This document shows, in pieces, positions 45,799 through 55,071 of a stretch of 64,000 bases of DNA. The position numbers and the translations under genes are program-made. Below the pieces are notes generated by a model. The model was given only the letters and a program-made list of their open reading frames with translations. It searched no databases and was not told the DNA's origin. Positions within the stretch are counted from its first letter, which is position 1, and every line of letters begins with the position of its first letter. Source of the DNA: Candidatus Methylaffinis lahnbergensis (GTDB taxonomy: Bacteria; Pseudomonadota; Alphaproteobacteria; Rhizobiales; Beijerinckiaceae); assembly GCA_002890675.1 (NCBI GenBank), contig PEFW01000004.1, positions 22,949-86,948 on the forward strand, in the 5' to 3' direction.

Positions 45799-46482
45799 AT
45801 GTCCAACGTCGCCGGAAAGGCTTATGGCATGAACGTCGTCACGCCGATGCGGCCGAGGCTAACTTGGCTCCAGCGGGCGATTTTCATGGCGTCGCGCGCG
45901 CTTCCATCCTTTTTGGGGGGGCTGCTAGGTCTGTCGATCATCCATTTTGCGCGATGGGTGCTCATTAAACGCAATCAGTGGCCGGACCTCGGCCAGGGCA
46001 AGCAGAAGCTGCAAAACGATTACATGCTGTTTTGCAGCAACTTCAACGGCACGTGGGACCAATATATCGATGCCTTCTCGGACGGGATTCCAAGCGGTCT
46101 CGACTTTTTCTGGTATTCGAGCACGCGATACCCTCACTCGATCCCCATTACACCCTTCAAGAATTATATCCGGGCGAATCAGATCGACACGGATTATTAC
46201 TACAATGCTACGCCAGGTGCTGCGCAACGCGACATCAAGGCGGCATTGCGCATTCGGCGCGCCATTCTCGAGCTCGCCAAGCTGCATAAGGACCTTGATC
46301 CCGCAGATTTCCAAAAGGCGTATATCGAAATTCTATCCAAAAAGCTGAACGGCGGCTTGCTCCAGAACGGCCTTGGCTACCAAGGCTATGCGCCGGTCGC
46401 CAGCAACGACACGGATAACGCCGACAAACACCGCAACGCTTACGTCCGGGATCAGCCGGATGCCGCCCATACGCTTCTCTGA
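45799..46482 (+). CDS. Uncharacterised membrane-anchored NFDG-type protein (DyP/P450-associated)
   Basis: N-terminal TM (FLGGLLGLSIIHFARWVLI); YMLFCSNFNGTWDQYIDAFSDGIPSGLDFFW ... YYYNATPGAAQRDIKAALRIRR; good SD upstream. Confidence 0.75.
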   Translation: MSNVAGKAYGMNVVTPMRPRLTWLQRAIFMASRALPSFLGGLLGLSIIHFARWVLIKRNQWPDLGQGKQKLQNDYMLFCSNFNGTWDQYIDAFSDGIPSGLDFFWYSSTRYPHSIPITPFKNYIRANQIDTDYYYNATPGAAQRDIKAALRIRRAILELAKLHKDLDPADFQKAYIEILSKKLNGGLLQNGLGYQGYAPVASNDTDNADKHRNAYVRDQPDAAHTLL

Positions 46483-46509
46483 CTCTTTTGTCTCGCCAAG
46501 GAGCCGTTC

Positions 46510-47511
46510 ATGCCAACATTCGATGGCGGACATTATTTCCTGACGGTTCTCGTCCCCGTAAAAACGGACCCGATTGCAGACGGATCTGCGTCGCCGGTCC
46601 ACGCGCTGCGCAAAAGGCTCGACATGCTGCCCACAGCCCAGCAGTCGCTGGCCTGCGGTGGCGAACAGAGCCCATTCGCGCGGAACACGCGCAACCATTT
46701 CGCCCGCTTCGTTGTCATCGACGACGTAGCCTACAACGGGCGCCAGACGGAAAATGTGATTTGCCTGTTGCTCCGGAATGCCTTGAGCAAAATAAAGATC
46801 AATCTCGTGGTCGCGCAACCGCAAGATCATCTGACGTGCCCGTTTCTGTTTTTCGCCGCGGAGTTCGATGCCGCGAGCGGCGCCGATGCCGAGCGTGACT
46901 CTTATCTCGCTACGCTCTGGGCCACGATGGAACCGGAATTGCGCAAGATATTCATCCATTGCGAGCGCTTCGACAGCGTGAATGACTCGGCGTCCTTCGC
47001 GAAATATATCGCGAGTTGCCAGATCGAAACGACGATGCCGTTCAACGATTATTACGTCGATGCCAATGAGACTGTAAAAAACCTCCCGGCCTGGCCTGCC
47101 GACCAAATTCTAATTCCGGCTGGCCTCGGCGCCATTTTGTTTCTGTTGGGTTTTGTCGTGTGGTTTATTTTCCGCGGCGGAATTATGCTGCTGCTCGTCG
47201 GCGCGGTGGTGCTCGCGGCCGGGCTCTGGCTAGCTTATGCGACCCTTATGAGGGCGGGCGCGAAGCCGTTTCCCGCGGCGCCCGACTCCAATCTCCCGAC
47301 CGTTCTCAAGGCCCTCCATCTGCAGCGGACTTTCACCCGTTTCGCGATCGATAGTCAGTTGCTGGCGGCAGACCCGAATTCGGCGCAGCAATTCTACGCC
47401 GCCTTCCGGGACTTCGTCACCGTTAATCAACCCGAAAATCTCGGCGTGATCAACGATCGGCCGGACCCGCGTTACACGCAAACTCAAAAGCCGGGCATCA
47501 TCGGCATCTAG
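46510..47511 (+). CDS. Uncharacterised protein with NFDG-like N-terminal region and two C-terminal TM helices
   Basis: NHFARFVVIDDV ... PFLFFAAEFDAASGADAERDSYLATLWATMEPELRKIFIHCERF; TM helices ILIPAGLGAILFLLGFVVWFIF and GIMLLLVGAVVLAAGLWLAY. Confidence 0.75.
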   Translation: MPTFDGGHYFLTVLVPVKTDPIADGSASPVHALRKRLDMLPTAQQSLACGGEQSPFARNTRNHFARFVVIDDVAYNGRQTENVICLLLRNALSKIKINLVVAQPQDHLTCPFLFFAAEFDAASGADAERDSYLATLWATMEPELRKIFIHCERFDSVNDSASFAKYIASCQIETTMPFNDYYVDANETVKNLPAWPADQILIPAGLGAILFLLGFVVWFIFRGGIMLLLVGAVVLAAGLWLAYATLMRAGAKPFPAAPDSNLPTVLKALHLQRTFTRFAIDSQLLAADPNSAQQFYAAFRDFVTVNQPENLGVINDRPDPRYTQTQKPGIIGI

Positions 47512-47520
47512 AGGCGCAGC

Positions 47521-49155
47521 ATGGCCGTCCATCTCGATCTTGCCGACATTCAAGGCAATATTCTCGTCGCCTATGGGAGGCAGGGCTTTTACAAGGGCCG
47601 CATCATGCTCTTCCATATCGACAGAGCAGAGTCGGGGCGCAAATTCGTGACCGAGCTCTTGCCGATGATCACCACGGCGCAGGCCTGCCCGCCCAGGACG
47701 AGCCCGGGTCCAAAGCTTCCTGTCACCGTCAATATCGCCTTCACATGGTATGGGCTGCTGGCACTCGAAATTCCGACGCGGACGTTGCGCGGGATGCCGG
47801 ACGAATTCATCGACGGCATGATCAAGCGCGCACCCATGCTCGGCGACCATTTCGACAAAAACTGGGAAAAGCACTGGGACGAAGTGTGGACCAAGAGCGG
47901 GCAAGACTTCGGCCCAAATCCGAATACGGTCCATATTCTCGTCACGCTCAACTCGCAAATGGATTCGTATACCGGAAAGGCTGTCCCCGCGCTTGCGTCC
48001 GTGACCTCGCAGATCAATAACCACGCCCGAAATAGTGGCGGCGTAACGCTACTCACCGGACACAATCCACCGGGACAGCGGGTGCCGCGGGAGTATCAGG
48101 ACCTGAGCCTCATTATCAAGCATCAGGAGAATGGCAAATACGTGCCCACGCCGAAGGAGCATTTCGGCTTCACCGATGGAATCGGCGATCCGGTATTCTA
48201 TGGCCAATATTCCGGAGAAGATGAGCGGACGAAGGTGCAAGGCAATGGCGCCCTCGACGGCAAGGGCAATTGGCGGCCGCTTGCGACCGGCGAATTCTTG
48301 CTCGGCTATCCTGACGAGGCGCAGGAGATCGCGGGCGCCGCCATGCCGCTCGATTTCAGCCGCAACGGCACTTTCATGGCCTATCGTAAGCTGCATCAGA
48401 ATGTCGCCGCGTTCACAGCCTTCATGGATGAGACAGTGGAACAGTTCCGCGCCGTCTCTGGCATCGAAAACGTCGATCACGCGCGCGAAACCCTGATGGC
48501 GAAAATGGTGGGCCGCTGGTCGGACGGGGTGCCACTTTCGCGCGCGAAGGACGTGGCGGCGTGGAATCAGTTCAACATTGATCATCCAACGTCTGAACCC
48601 AAGGCCCGCGAAGTGGCGCTCGCGGACTTCCACTTTCGCTACCCTACAGATGCCCGCGACGACCCAGATGGGATCAGATGCCCCCTCACCGCCCATATGA
48701 GGCGAGTCAATACACGCGACATGCTGGGTCCGAGCGACGGGGACGGGTCGGTTTTGACCAATCGCCGCCGTATCCTCCGGCGCGGCCTGCTCTATGGCAA
48801 TACGTCAGATGACGCCCCGGACACGGACGAGCAAGGAGTCGTCATGCTGATCGTCTGCGCGAGCCTCTTCCGGCAGTTCGAATTCGTGCAACAGCAATGG
48901 ATCAACTATGGGCTCGACGCGGGGGCGGGCAGCGACACCTGTCCGATCGTCGGAAACCATTCGGACGGAGCGCCGGACAGCGAACATGGCCCCAAGGCCA
49001 AATTCGTGATTCCCACCGATCCGGCATCCGGGCGGCCTCCTTTTATTGTCGAAGGCATCCCGCAATTCGTCGAGACTCGCGGCGGCGAATATTTCTTCGT
49101 GCCGAGCATGACCGCCTTGCGGATGATCGGCATGGGCGTGGTCGACCCCACGTAA
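47521..49155 (+). CDS. DyP-type heme peroxidase
   Basis: GxxDG motif FGFTDGIGDP; proximal-His segment DPDGIRCPLTAHMRRVNTRD; RRILRRGLLYG; ASLFRQFEFVQQQWINYG. Confidence 0.93.
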   Translation: MAVHLDLADIQGNILVAYGRQGFYKGRIMLFHIDRAESGRKFVTELLPMITTAQACPPRTSPGPKLPVTVNIAFTWYGLLALEIPTRTLRGMPDEFIDGMIKRAPMLGDHFDKNWEKHWDEVWTKSGQDFGPNPNTVHILVTLNSQMDSYTGKAVPALASVTSQINNHARNSGGVTLLTGHNPPGQRVPREYQDLSLIIKHQENGKYVPTPKEHFGFTDGIGDPVFYGQYSGEDERTKVQGNGALDGKGNWRPLATGEFLLGYPDEAQEIAGAAMPLDFSRNGTFMAYRKLHQNVAAFTAFMDETVEQFRAVSGIENVDHARETLMAKMVGRWSDGVPLSRAKDVAAWNQFNIDHPTSEPKAREVALADFHFRYPTDARDDPDGIRCPLTAHMRRVNTRDMLGPSDGDGSVLTNRRRILRRGLLYGNTSDDAPDTDEQGVVMLIVCASLFRQFEFVQQQWINYGLDAGAGSDTCPIVGNHSDGAPDSEHGPKAKFVIPTDPASGRPPFIVEGIPQFVETRGGEYFFVPSMTALRMIGMGVVDPT

Positions 49156-49183
49156 AACGCGCAAACACGGGGAGAAACGAGCG

Positions 49184-50533
49184 ATGACAGTGCCGAATTT
49201 CGTCGCGGTTCTCGTCCTGCGCCTGCGCATGATTCTCGATGGAATCGCCGCTCTATTCTACCGGATTCCGGCGGCGATCCTCTCCGCCAAGGGCTCCGGC
49301 CTGAAGGCAAAGCTAGCGGCCGCCAGCCAGGACCCGCGCTTCCTACGGCTAGCCTTCCGGGCGCTTCGCGCGTTTCTCCCCAATCTCCGTGTCCGCTATA
49401 AGTTCGGCAGCGCCTATCCAAATAACGGCACGGCGCTCGTGACGCGCCACGACGACGTGATCGAGGTGCTCGATCGAAACGCCGATTTCGAGGTTGTCTA
49501 CGAGCCCAGGATGCGGGCGATAACGGGAGGCGAGAATTTTTTTCTTGGGATGCAGGACACGGCGCTCTATCAACGCGATGTCTCCAACATGCGTCTTGCG
49601 ATGCGGCGCGACGACGTCGCCGCGATCGTCGAGCCGCTGGCCCGGAGGCTCGCCGAAAAGCTCGTCGCCGAAAAGGCCGGCCGCATCGACGTGCCGCCCG
49701 AGCTTAGCCTGCCCGTGCCGACGGCGATCGTCACCGATTATTTCGGCGTCACCGGCGCGCCCGACGGCGATTTGATGCACTGGGCGACGCTCATGTTCCG
49801 GTATCTTTTCTCCGATGTACGGGCCGATCCCGTTCTGGACAAGGATGCGCTCGACGCCGCGGCCGCCTGCCGCTCCGTGATCGATGCGGCCATCGCCAAG
49901 CGCAAGGCATCCGGCGAGAGGAAGGACGACGTGCTCGGGCGTTGCCTCGTCATGCAGGCGGCCGGCCTGCCCGGCATGGACGATTTGGGCATCCGCAACA
50001 ATCTCATCGGGCTTGTAATCGGCGCGATTCCGACGATCTCCAAGGCAGCCGTGCAGGCGCTTGACCAATTGCTCGATCGGCCCGAAGCGCTCGTCTCGGC
50101 GGAGCAGGCCGCGCACGACGGCAACGACGCGCTTTTTGCCGCGCATGTCTTCGAGGCATTCCGTTTCAATCCCGTCAACCCGTTTAAGTTCCGCCGCGCC
50201 GCCCGCGACACCACGATCGCGGCGGGACACTTTCGCGCCCGCAAAATCCCCAAGGACACCATGGTGCTGGCGGCAAATCTCTCCGCCATGTTCGATCCGC
50301 TGAAAATCGAGGCGCCGGAATCGTTTCGCACGGACAGACCTTGGGGCGACTACATGCTTTGGGGATATGGGTTGCACGGATGTTTCGGCGCCTACATCAA
50401 CGCCGCCGTGCTGCCGGCGATCCTGAAACCTCTTGTCATGAAGCCGGGCCTACGCCGCGCCGCCGGCGAGGCAGGCCAAATCGCCACCGGCGGAACCGGA
50501 TTTCCCCAGCATTTCGTGGTGGAATGGGAGTAA
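49184..50533 (+). CDS. Cytochrome P450
   Basis: ExxR motif (EAFR) and heme-Cys loop WGYGLHGCFGAYI; I-helix region LVIGAIPTISKA. Confidence 0.88.
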   Translation: MTVPNFVAVLVLRLRMILDGIAALFYRIPAAILSAKGSGLKAKLAAASQDPRFLRLAFRALRAFLPNLRVRYKFGSAYPNNGTALVTRHDDVIEVLDRNADFEVVYEPRMRAITGGENFFLGMQDTALYQRDVSNMRLAMRRDDVAAIVEPLARRLAEKLVAEKAGRIDVPPELSLPVPTAIVTDYFGVTGAPDGDLMHWATLMFRYLFSDVRADPVLDKDALDAAAACRSVIDAAIAKRKASGERKDDVLGRCLVMQAAGLPGMDDLGIRNNLIGLVIGAIPTISKAAVQALDQLLDRPEALVSAEQAAHDGNDALFAAHVFEAFRFNPVNPFKFRRAARDTTIAAGHFRARKIPKDTMVLAANLSAMFDPLKIEAPESFRTDRPWGDYMLWGYGLHGCFGAYINAAVLPAILKPLVMKPGLRRAAGEAGQIATGGTGFPQHFVVEWE

Positions 50534-50559
50534 GCAAGTTCCGCGTGAACGATGCGCGT

Positions 50560-51969
50560 TCAAGTCTCTACGAGCCGCCCCACGATCTCCCCCAGCGCGT
50601 TGCGATAAGCGTCGAACCCAAACTGCTGTTGATAGAACCGGCGCGTGGCCGCCAACTCCCGGCTTGCACTTGGCAAATGACGCGTAGCATGGACGCGGCG
50701 CAGGGCCGCCGCGAAACCGGCGGCGTCTTCCGCGACAGTTACATTTGGAAGGCCGGCCGGGTTGATACCGAGGCCACGAAAGGCGAGCGGCGTCGCAATC
50801 AGTGGCGCCCCGCAAGACAGCGCCTCGATGGTCTTGATCGAGATCCCGTGCCCGGCCGTGGCTGGCAGCAGAACGGCCGCGGCGTTGCGATAAGCGTCAT
50901 GGAGCACGTCGGTCTCGACCCTTCCCCGGAAGAGCCCAGCATGCGCCTTGAACAAACCGGGCGCACCCCATTGAATTTTGCGGTCGATATTGCCGAGGAT
51001 CCTGATCGGGACACCCGGCGCCAACGGCATAACCTCTTTTAAAAACCATACGAGGCCGAGGCGATTGGCGGAATTGGCGCTGGCGACGATGATCGGATCG
51101 CCACCGCCAGACCCTGCCGGCATGGCGTTGACTGCAGGATAAAGCAACGCGTGCCGCCCCTCTGGCACGAGCTTTTGGAAAGCGGCTGCCTCTTCGTCGT
51201 TGAGATGCACCAAAATGTCGATCGGCCGCATGGCGTCGAGTTCGATTTCGAGCATGTCTTCGTAGCGCGCCACCGGCGGCAAGGCCCAGCCCGCATGATT
51301 GCGCAGGACATATTGCCGGGCCTGGAGATCGTGCGTGTCGAGAATGATCGGACAATCGTGCCGCTCGCGCAGGCGGATCGCCACGGGCACGCAGAAGAAA
51401 TGATTGCAGTGGATAAGATCGACCCGTGGCGCAAGAGCGAGCGCTTCCCGGAGCCGAACGAGCTTGGTCGTCTCGACCAGAATCTCGGCAAAATTCCCAT
51501 GCAGCCATCGCCACGCAGCGCACAGGAACCTCGGGTTCAGAACCCCGTGCAAAGGCATGCCCGTGAAAAGCCGCAGGTCGGCGTCGAGATCGGCCGTCGC
51601 CGCCATATAGGATTTGTGCTGGTTGGAACCCTCGGTTGCGCCCGGCGCGTCGGCGATCGCGACACTGATGACTTTCGCGCCGAGGCTACGATAGGCCCGC
51701 GCCTGGGAGACGAACACCTGGTGGCTGCCGCAAGAATGCCACGCCGGATGCACGATCGCCACGACTCGCCCCGCGAGCGGCGGGGAGGACGGCACACCTA
51801 GGCGCTCCGCGGCGGCAACTGGCGAGTCATCCGCATTTATGCGCGGAGCCAGCGGCTTTTGCGCCTGCGCTCGTTGTTTCATTCCACCTTCGCGGCCATA
51901 TCCGCCCGGCATAGCTACGGCTTGATCCGGCCGCCTTCGCCAAGCTACAGGAAGAGCAAGGCTCTCCAA
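50560..51969 (-). CDS. Glycosyltransferase, GT4/GT1-like
   Basis: GRVVAIVHPAWHSCGSHQVFVSQARAYRSLG; C-terminal HGISIKTIEALSCGAPLIATPLAFRGL. Confidence 0.85.
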   Translation of the reverse strand: MESLALPVAWRRRPDQAVAMPGGYGREGGMKQRAQAQKPLAPRINADDSPVAAAERLGVPSSPPLAGRVVAIVHPAWHSCGSHQVFVSQARAYRSLGAKVISVAIADAPGATEGSNQHKSYMAATADLDADLRLFTGMPLHGVLNPRFLCAAWRWLHGNFAEILVETTKLVRLREALALAPRVDLIHCNHFFCVPVAIRLRERHDCPIILDTHDLQARQYVLRNHAGWALPPVARYEDMLEIELDAMRPIDILVHLNDEEAAAFQKLVPEGRHALLYPAVNAMPAGSGGGDPIIVASANSANRLGLVWFLKEVMPLAPGVPIRILGNIDRKIQWGAPGLFKAHAGLFRGRVETDVLHDAYRNAAAVLLPATAGHGISIKTIEALSCGAPLIATPLAFRGLGINPAGLPNVTVAEDAAGFAAALRRVHATRHLPSASRELAATRRFYQQQFGFDAYRNALGEIVGRLVET

Positions 51970-52049
51970 TAGCTTGAGCTGCTTTTCCGCCCGAACCGGC
52001 TACGCCGTCAATTCGAGACGAAACGCGGCGCCGTCCGTCGCCGATCCTC

Positions 52050-52934
52050 ATGGCGATGGCCAAGATACCACGTGAATTCAAGCGCAAAATGCAAAATTCC
52101 TCGCCTCCGTCCAAAAGCCATGGCATGGCGATCATCGCCAACGACAAGATCGTCGATTGGCTTCTGCCATTTCTCGAGAGCTATCTTGCCACCAATGCGG
52201 CGACCCCTCTCTATCTCATCCCTTATGACGACAATGTCGCATTGACGCGCCGGGCCGCCGGAATTTACGGCGTCCATTTCGTCGAACCGGACAGCGCCGA
52301 ACTCGACGCCTTGGCCAAGCGGCTTTACCCGATGTTTCCAGGGCATCGCCGGCGTCTACGGAAATTTCTTGCCCTCGCGCTGCCCCTCGACGAGGTCATC
52401 TATCTCGATGTCGATGTCATCCTTTTTCGCGATTTTCGCGAGATGTTTGGCCGCCTCGAAGCTGGCAGGAGCGATTTGATCGTGGCCGCGCCGACGGCGG
52501 ACTATGTCTACAACAGAAAACGCGAACAATATGATTTTCTTCGCGGCGCGATGCTCTTCAACGACGGGTTCTTCGTCGCCTCTAAAGAGATTCTTGGCTT
52601 GAAGCACTTCCACGACGTGATCGACAGGGACGAAGCGATCTTTCATGCCGTGCGTCAGCGCGGTATGCTGTTCGCCCAGCCGGTGACCAATTTCGTCGCG
52701 CACCGGATGGGTTTGAAGATCACCCCTTTGCGCGAATGCGTTCCAGGGGCCTCCGGCGAGAGCTTCTACAAGGCCGATGGGGTGACATTCGATGGCGGCG
52801 GACCACTCGATGTCTATGGCGATAAAATCTATTTCGCCCATTGGGCTGGCGCGATAAGTCTCCCTCGCGGCCGCGTTTTCGATGCGGCTTGGCGCCAATT
52901 CGCCGCAAAAGCCGCGGCGCGAATGACGACGTGA
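52050..52934 (+). CDS. Putative glycosyltransferase (GT-A, DxD-containing)
   Basis: LRKFLALALPLDEVIYLDVDVILFRDFREMF ... FNDGFFVASKEI ... YFAHWAG. Confidence 0.75.
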   Translation: MAMAKIPREFKRKMQNSSPPSKSHGMAIIANDKIVDWLLPFLESYLATNAATPLYLIPYDDNVALTRRAAGIYGVHFVEPDSAELDALAKRLYPMFPGHRRRLRKFLALALPLDEVIYLDVDVILFRDFREMFGRLEAGRSDLIVAAPTADYVYNRKREQYDFLRGAMLFNDGFFVASKEILGLKHFHDVIDRDEAIFHAVRQRGMLFAQPVTNFVAHRMGLKITPLRECVPGASGESFYKADGVTFDGGGPLDVYGDKIYFAHWAGAISLPRGRVFDAAWRQFAAKAAARMTT

Positions 52935-52977
52935 TTTATCCGCGGGTGGCTACGCCGGGCCCGATAGGGATTGTCCA

Positions 52978-54117
52978 ATGCCCCGCCTCCTCTTTTTCTA
53001 TCTTTCGAAACGGATCGCGGCTGCAACCCTTTTAGTCGCAACGGGACTTTGCGTTCCCGTCGTCATGACCACGCTTTTTCAATATCTTCCGGCGACCGCG
53101 ATCCGTGGCGGACTGCTTATGCCGGCCCTTCTCGGCATCCTGCCGACGGTGCTCTACATCGCCTTGCCGATGGCGGTTGGCGTCGCCGTCGCTCTCGAAT
53201 TCGCACGGATGTCGGCCGACGGCGTGCTCGCGGTTCTTTATTCCATGCGCCTCTCGGCCTGGGCGATCTCACTACCAGCCGCTTCCGTCGCCATTGCCGC
53301 GGCGGGGGCGGGCTATTGGATCTCGTCGGTTTTCGCGCCGACCCATGTCGGCCAGATGCATGACGTGATTTACGTGATTCGCAATTCCCTCAATCACCGA
53401 ATGCTCGAGCCAGCGCAATTCTACACCTTCGACAATGGCGCGCGGACGCTCTATTTCCGCCGCTGGCGTTCCGCCGATGTCGTCTCGGGCATGTTCATCC
53501 ATGACTTCTCCGCCGAGAAGAACGAGGAGCAAATCATCACCGCCGCCGAGGCGGAATTCCGCCGCAACGCGAATGGTGTCGTATTGATCATGAGCGATGG
53601 TTCGATCGAGACAATTCCCGCCGACGGCTCCTCGACACGGACAGCGAATTTCGACGAATATGCGTTGCCGATCGGCATGCAAGGCTCTGGCGGCCTGCCG
53701 CAACGCAATTGGCGAGGTGTCTTCGAACTGCGGTTCCTCGAATTCTTCCGCGAGCGGCCGTCAAGCGGCGAAGACCCGCGCCGGTTCGCCGAGTGGATGA
53801 GCGAGGCCGCGAAACGGTGCGGCATACCTTTGCTCGCCCTGGTCCATGCTCTGCTCGCGATCGGGCTTGTCTTAAATGTCGCATCCGTGAGAGGGGCCGC
53901 ATCGGCGGCGGCAACGGCGACCTTGCTCGCCATCCCATTGATCCATATCGCGATCCTCGTTTGCGCCGAAACGCTGGTGCGTCAGGATCCGCGGTTCGTC
54001 TGGTTCGTCGGTCTCGCGATCGTCGTGGAATTTGCCGCCGCCATCATCCTGATCGCGCGGCAAAACGCGAATTTTCCCCAGTCCAAGGACGCCGCCGCGG
54101 GTAGTGTCTCGATTTGA
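52978..54117 (+). CDS. LptF/LptG family permease
   Basis: MPRLLFFYLSKRIAAATLLVATGLCVPVVMTTLFQYLP; LPMAVGVAVALEFARMSADGVLAVLYSMRLS; FLEFFRERPSSGEDPRRFAEWMSEAAKRCGIPLLALVHALLAIGL. Confidence 0.85.
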   Translation: MPRLLFFYLSKRIAAATLLVATGLCVPVVMTTLFQYLPATAIRGGLLMPALLGILPTVLYIALPMAVGVAVALEFARMSADGVLAVLYSMRLSAWAISLPAASVAIAAAGAGYWISSVFAPTHVGQMHDVIYVIRNSLNHRMLEPAQFYTFDNGARTLYFRRWRSADVVSGMFIHDFSAEKNEEQIITAAEAEFRRNANGVVLIMSDGSIETIPADGSSTRTANFDEYALPIGMQGSGGLPQRNWRGVFELRFLEFFRERPSSGEDPRRFAEWMSEAAKRCGIPLLALVHALLAIGLVLNVASVRGAASAAATATLLAIPLIHIAILVCAETLVRQDPRFVWFVGLAIVVEFAAAIILIARQNANFPQSKDAAAGSVSI

Positions 54118-54182
54118 ATGACGGACGTGTCGCAGCCTCCGTTAGGCGCTCCGCACGTCCGCGCGCGAGACCGCTGAAGCAG

Positions 54183-54802
54183 TCAGGCGGCAGCGGTGGC
54201 TGGCAACGGCGACTGCGCCATAGTTTTTTGCCACGCCGGTAGCGCGCTCAGGGCAGCATGCCAGCGATTGATCTCGCCATAGGGCTCAAGCGGAAGATGC
54301 GCCATTTCGGCATATTTCAGCGGGGCGCCAAGCGAGAAATCCGCGAGAGTTAGCGATCACCGGTGACGAATTTCTTGTTCCTGAGCTGGCCGTCGAGCAC
54401 CTTTGCCACTCGATGGAACACGTCGGTGCCCCTGGCGACCGCGTCCAGATCTGGTTCGCCGGACTTGAAGATGAACGGCTTTACAACATACTCGCGCAGG
54501 AAGTTCAAACACGCAGCGCGTCACGTCGAGCCGGCCGCGCTCGCTTTTGGGTATCAGCCGCTCTCCGGCCGCTTCGACGCCAGATATTGGCCCATGGCGT
54601 TTGATTCCCACAGTACGTAATCGCCATCTGTTAGGGTTGGCATCCGCATATTGGGATTGAGCGCAGCGTATTGCGGTGTCTTTTGTTCGCCCTTGGTGAG
54701 ATCTACGAATCTCAACGTCCAGTCGAGACCGAGATGATTGGCGACCGTCATCACTTTGAAAGCGCGCGGGCTCGGCGGAAAGACATAGAGTTCGATGGTC
54801 AT
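54183..54802 (-). pseudogene. Glutathione S-transferase pseudogene (multiple frameshifts)
   Basis: MTIELYVFPPSPRAFKVMTVANHLGLDWTLRFVDLTKGEQKTPQYAALNPNMRMPTLTDGDYVLWESNAMGQYLA, then EFLREYVVKPFIFKSGEPDLDAVARG... and LTLADFSLGAPLKYAEMAHLPLEPYGEINRWHAALSALPAW in other frames. Confidence 0.85.
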
Positions 54803-54888
54803 TGGTCGCTCCTTGTTGCTGCACGACTTTTTGTCGCTGCACGAATTTGATTACGCATAGAGTCCGCGCACACGTGCATTGCGCGTGT

Positions 54889-55065
54889 TCACGTCTCGGC
54901 TTCGCGCCGGAAGGCTTCGAGGATGCTGGGCCAGCCGCCATCAATATCCTTGCGCATCGACGCGCCGGCCTCCGCACCCATCCGCTCGAAGTTGTGGTGC
55001 TCCAGCTCGACGAGAGTGGCGTCCGGACCAAGCGCGACTGCCGCGTCACAGTTCCACGGAAACCG
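54889..55065 (-). pseudogene. SRPBCC-domain 3' remnant
   Basis: Manual minus-strand translation PDATLVELEHHNFERMGAEAGASMRKDIDGGWPSILEAFRREAET*. Confidence 0.7.
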
Positions 55066-55071
55066 GAATGG

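Noticed and set aside
49349-50377. 342-aa minus-strand ORF
   Set aside because: Antisense to the P450 gene; composition typical of a shadow ORF
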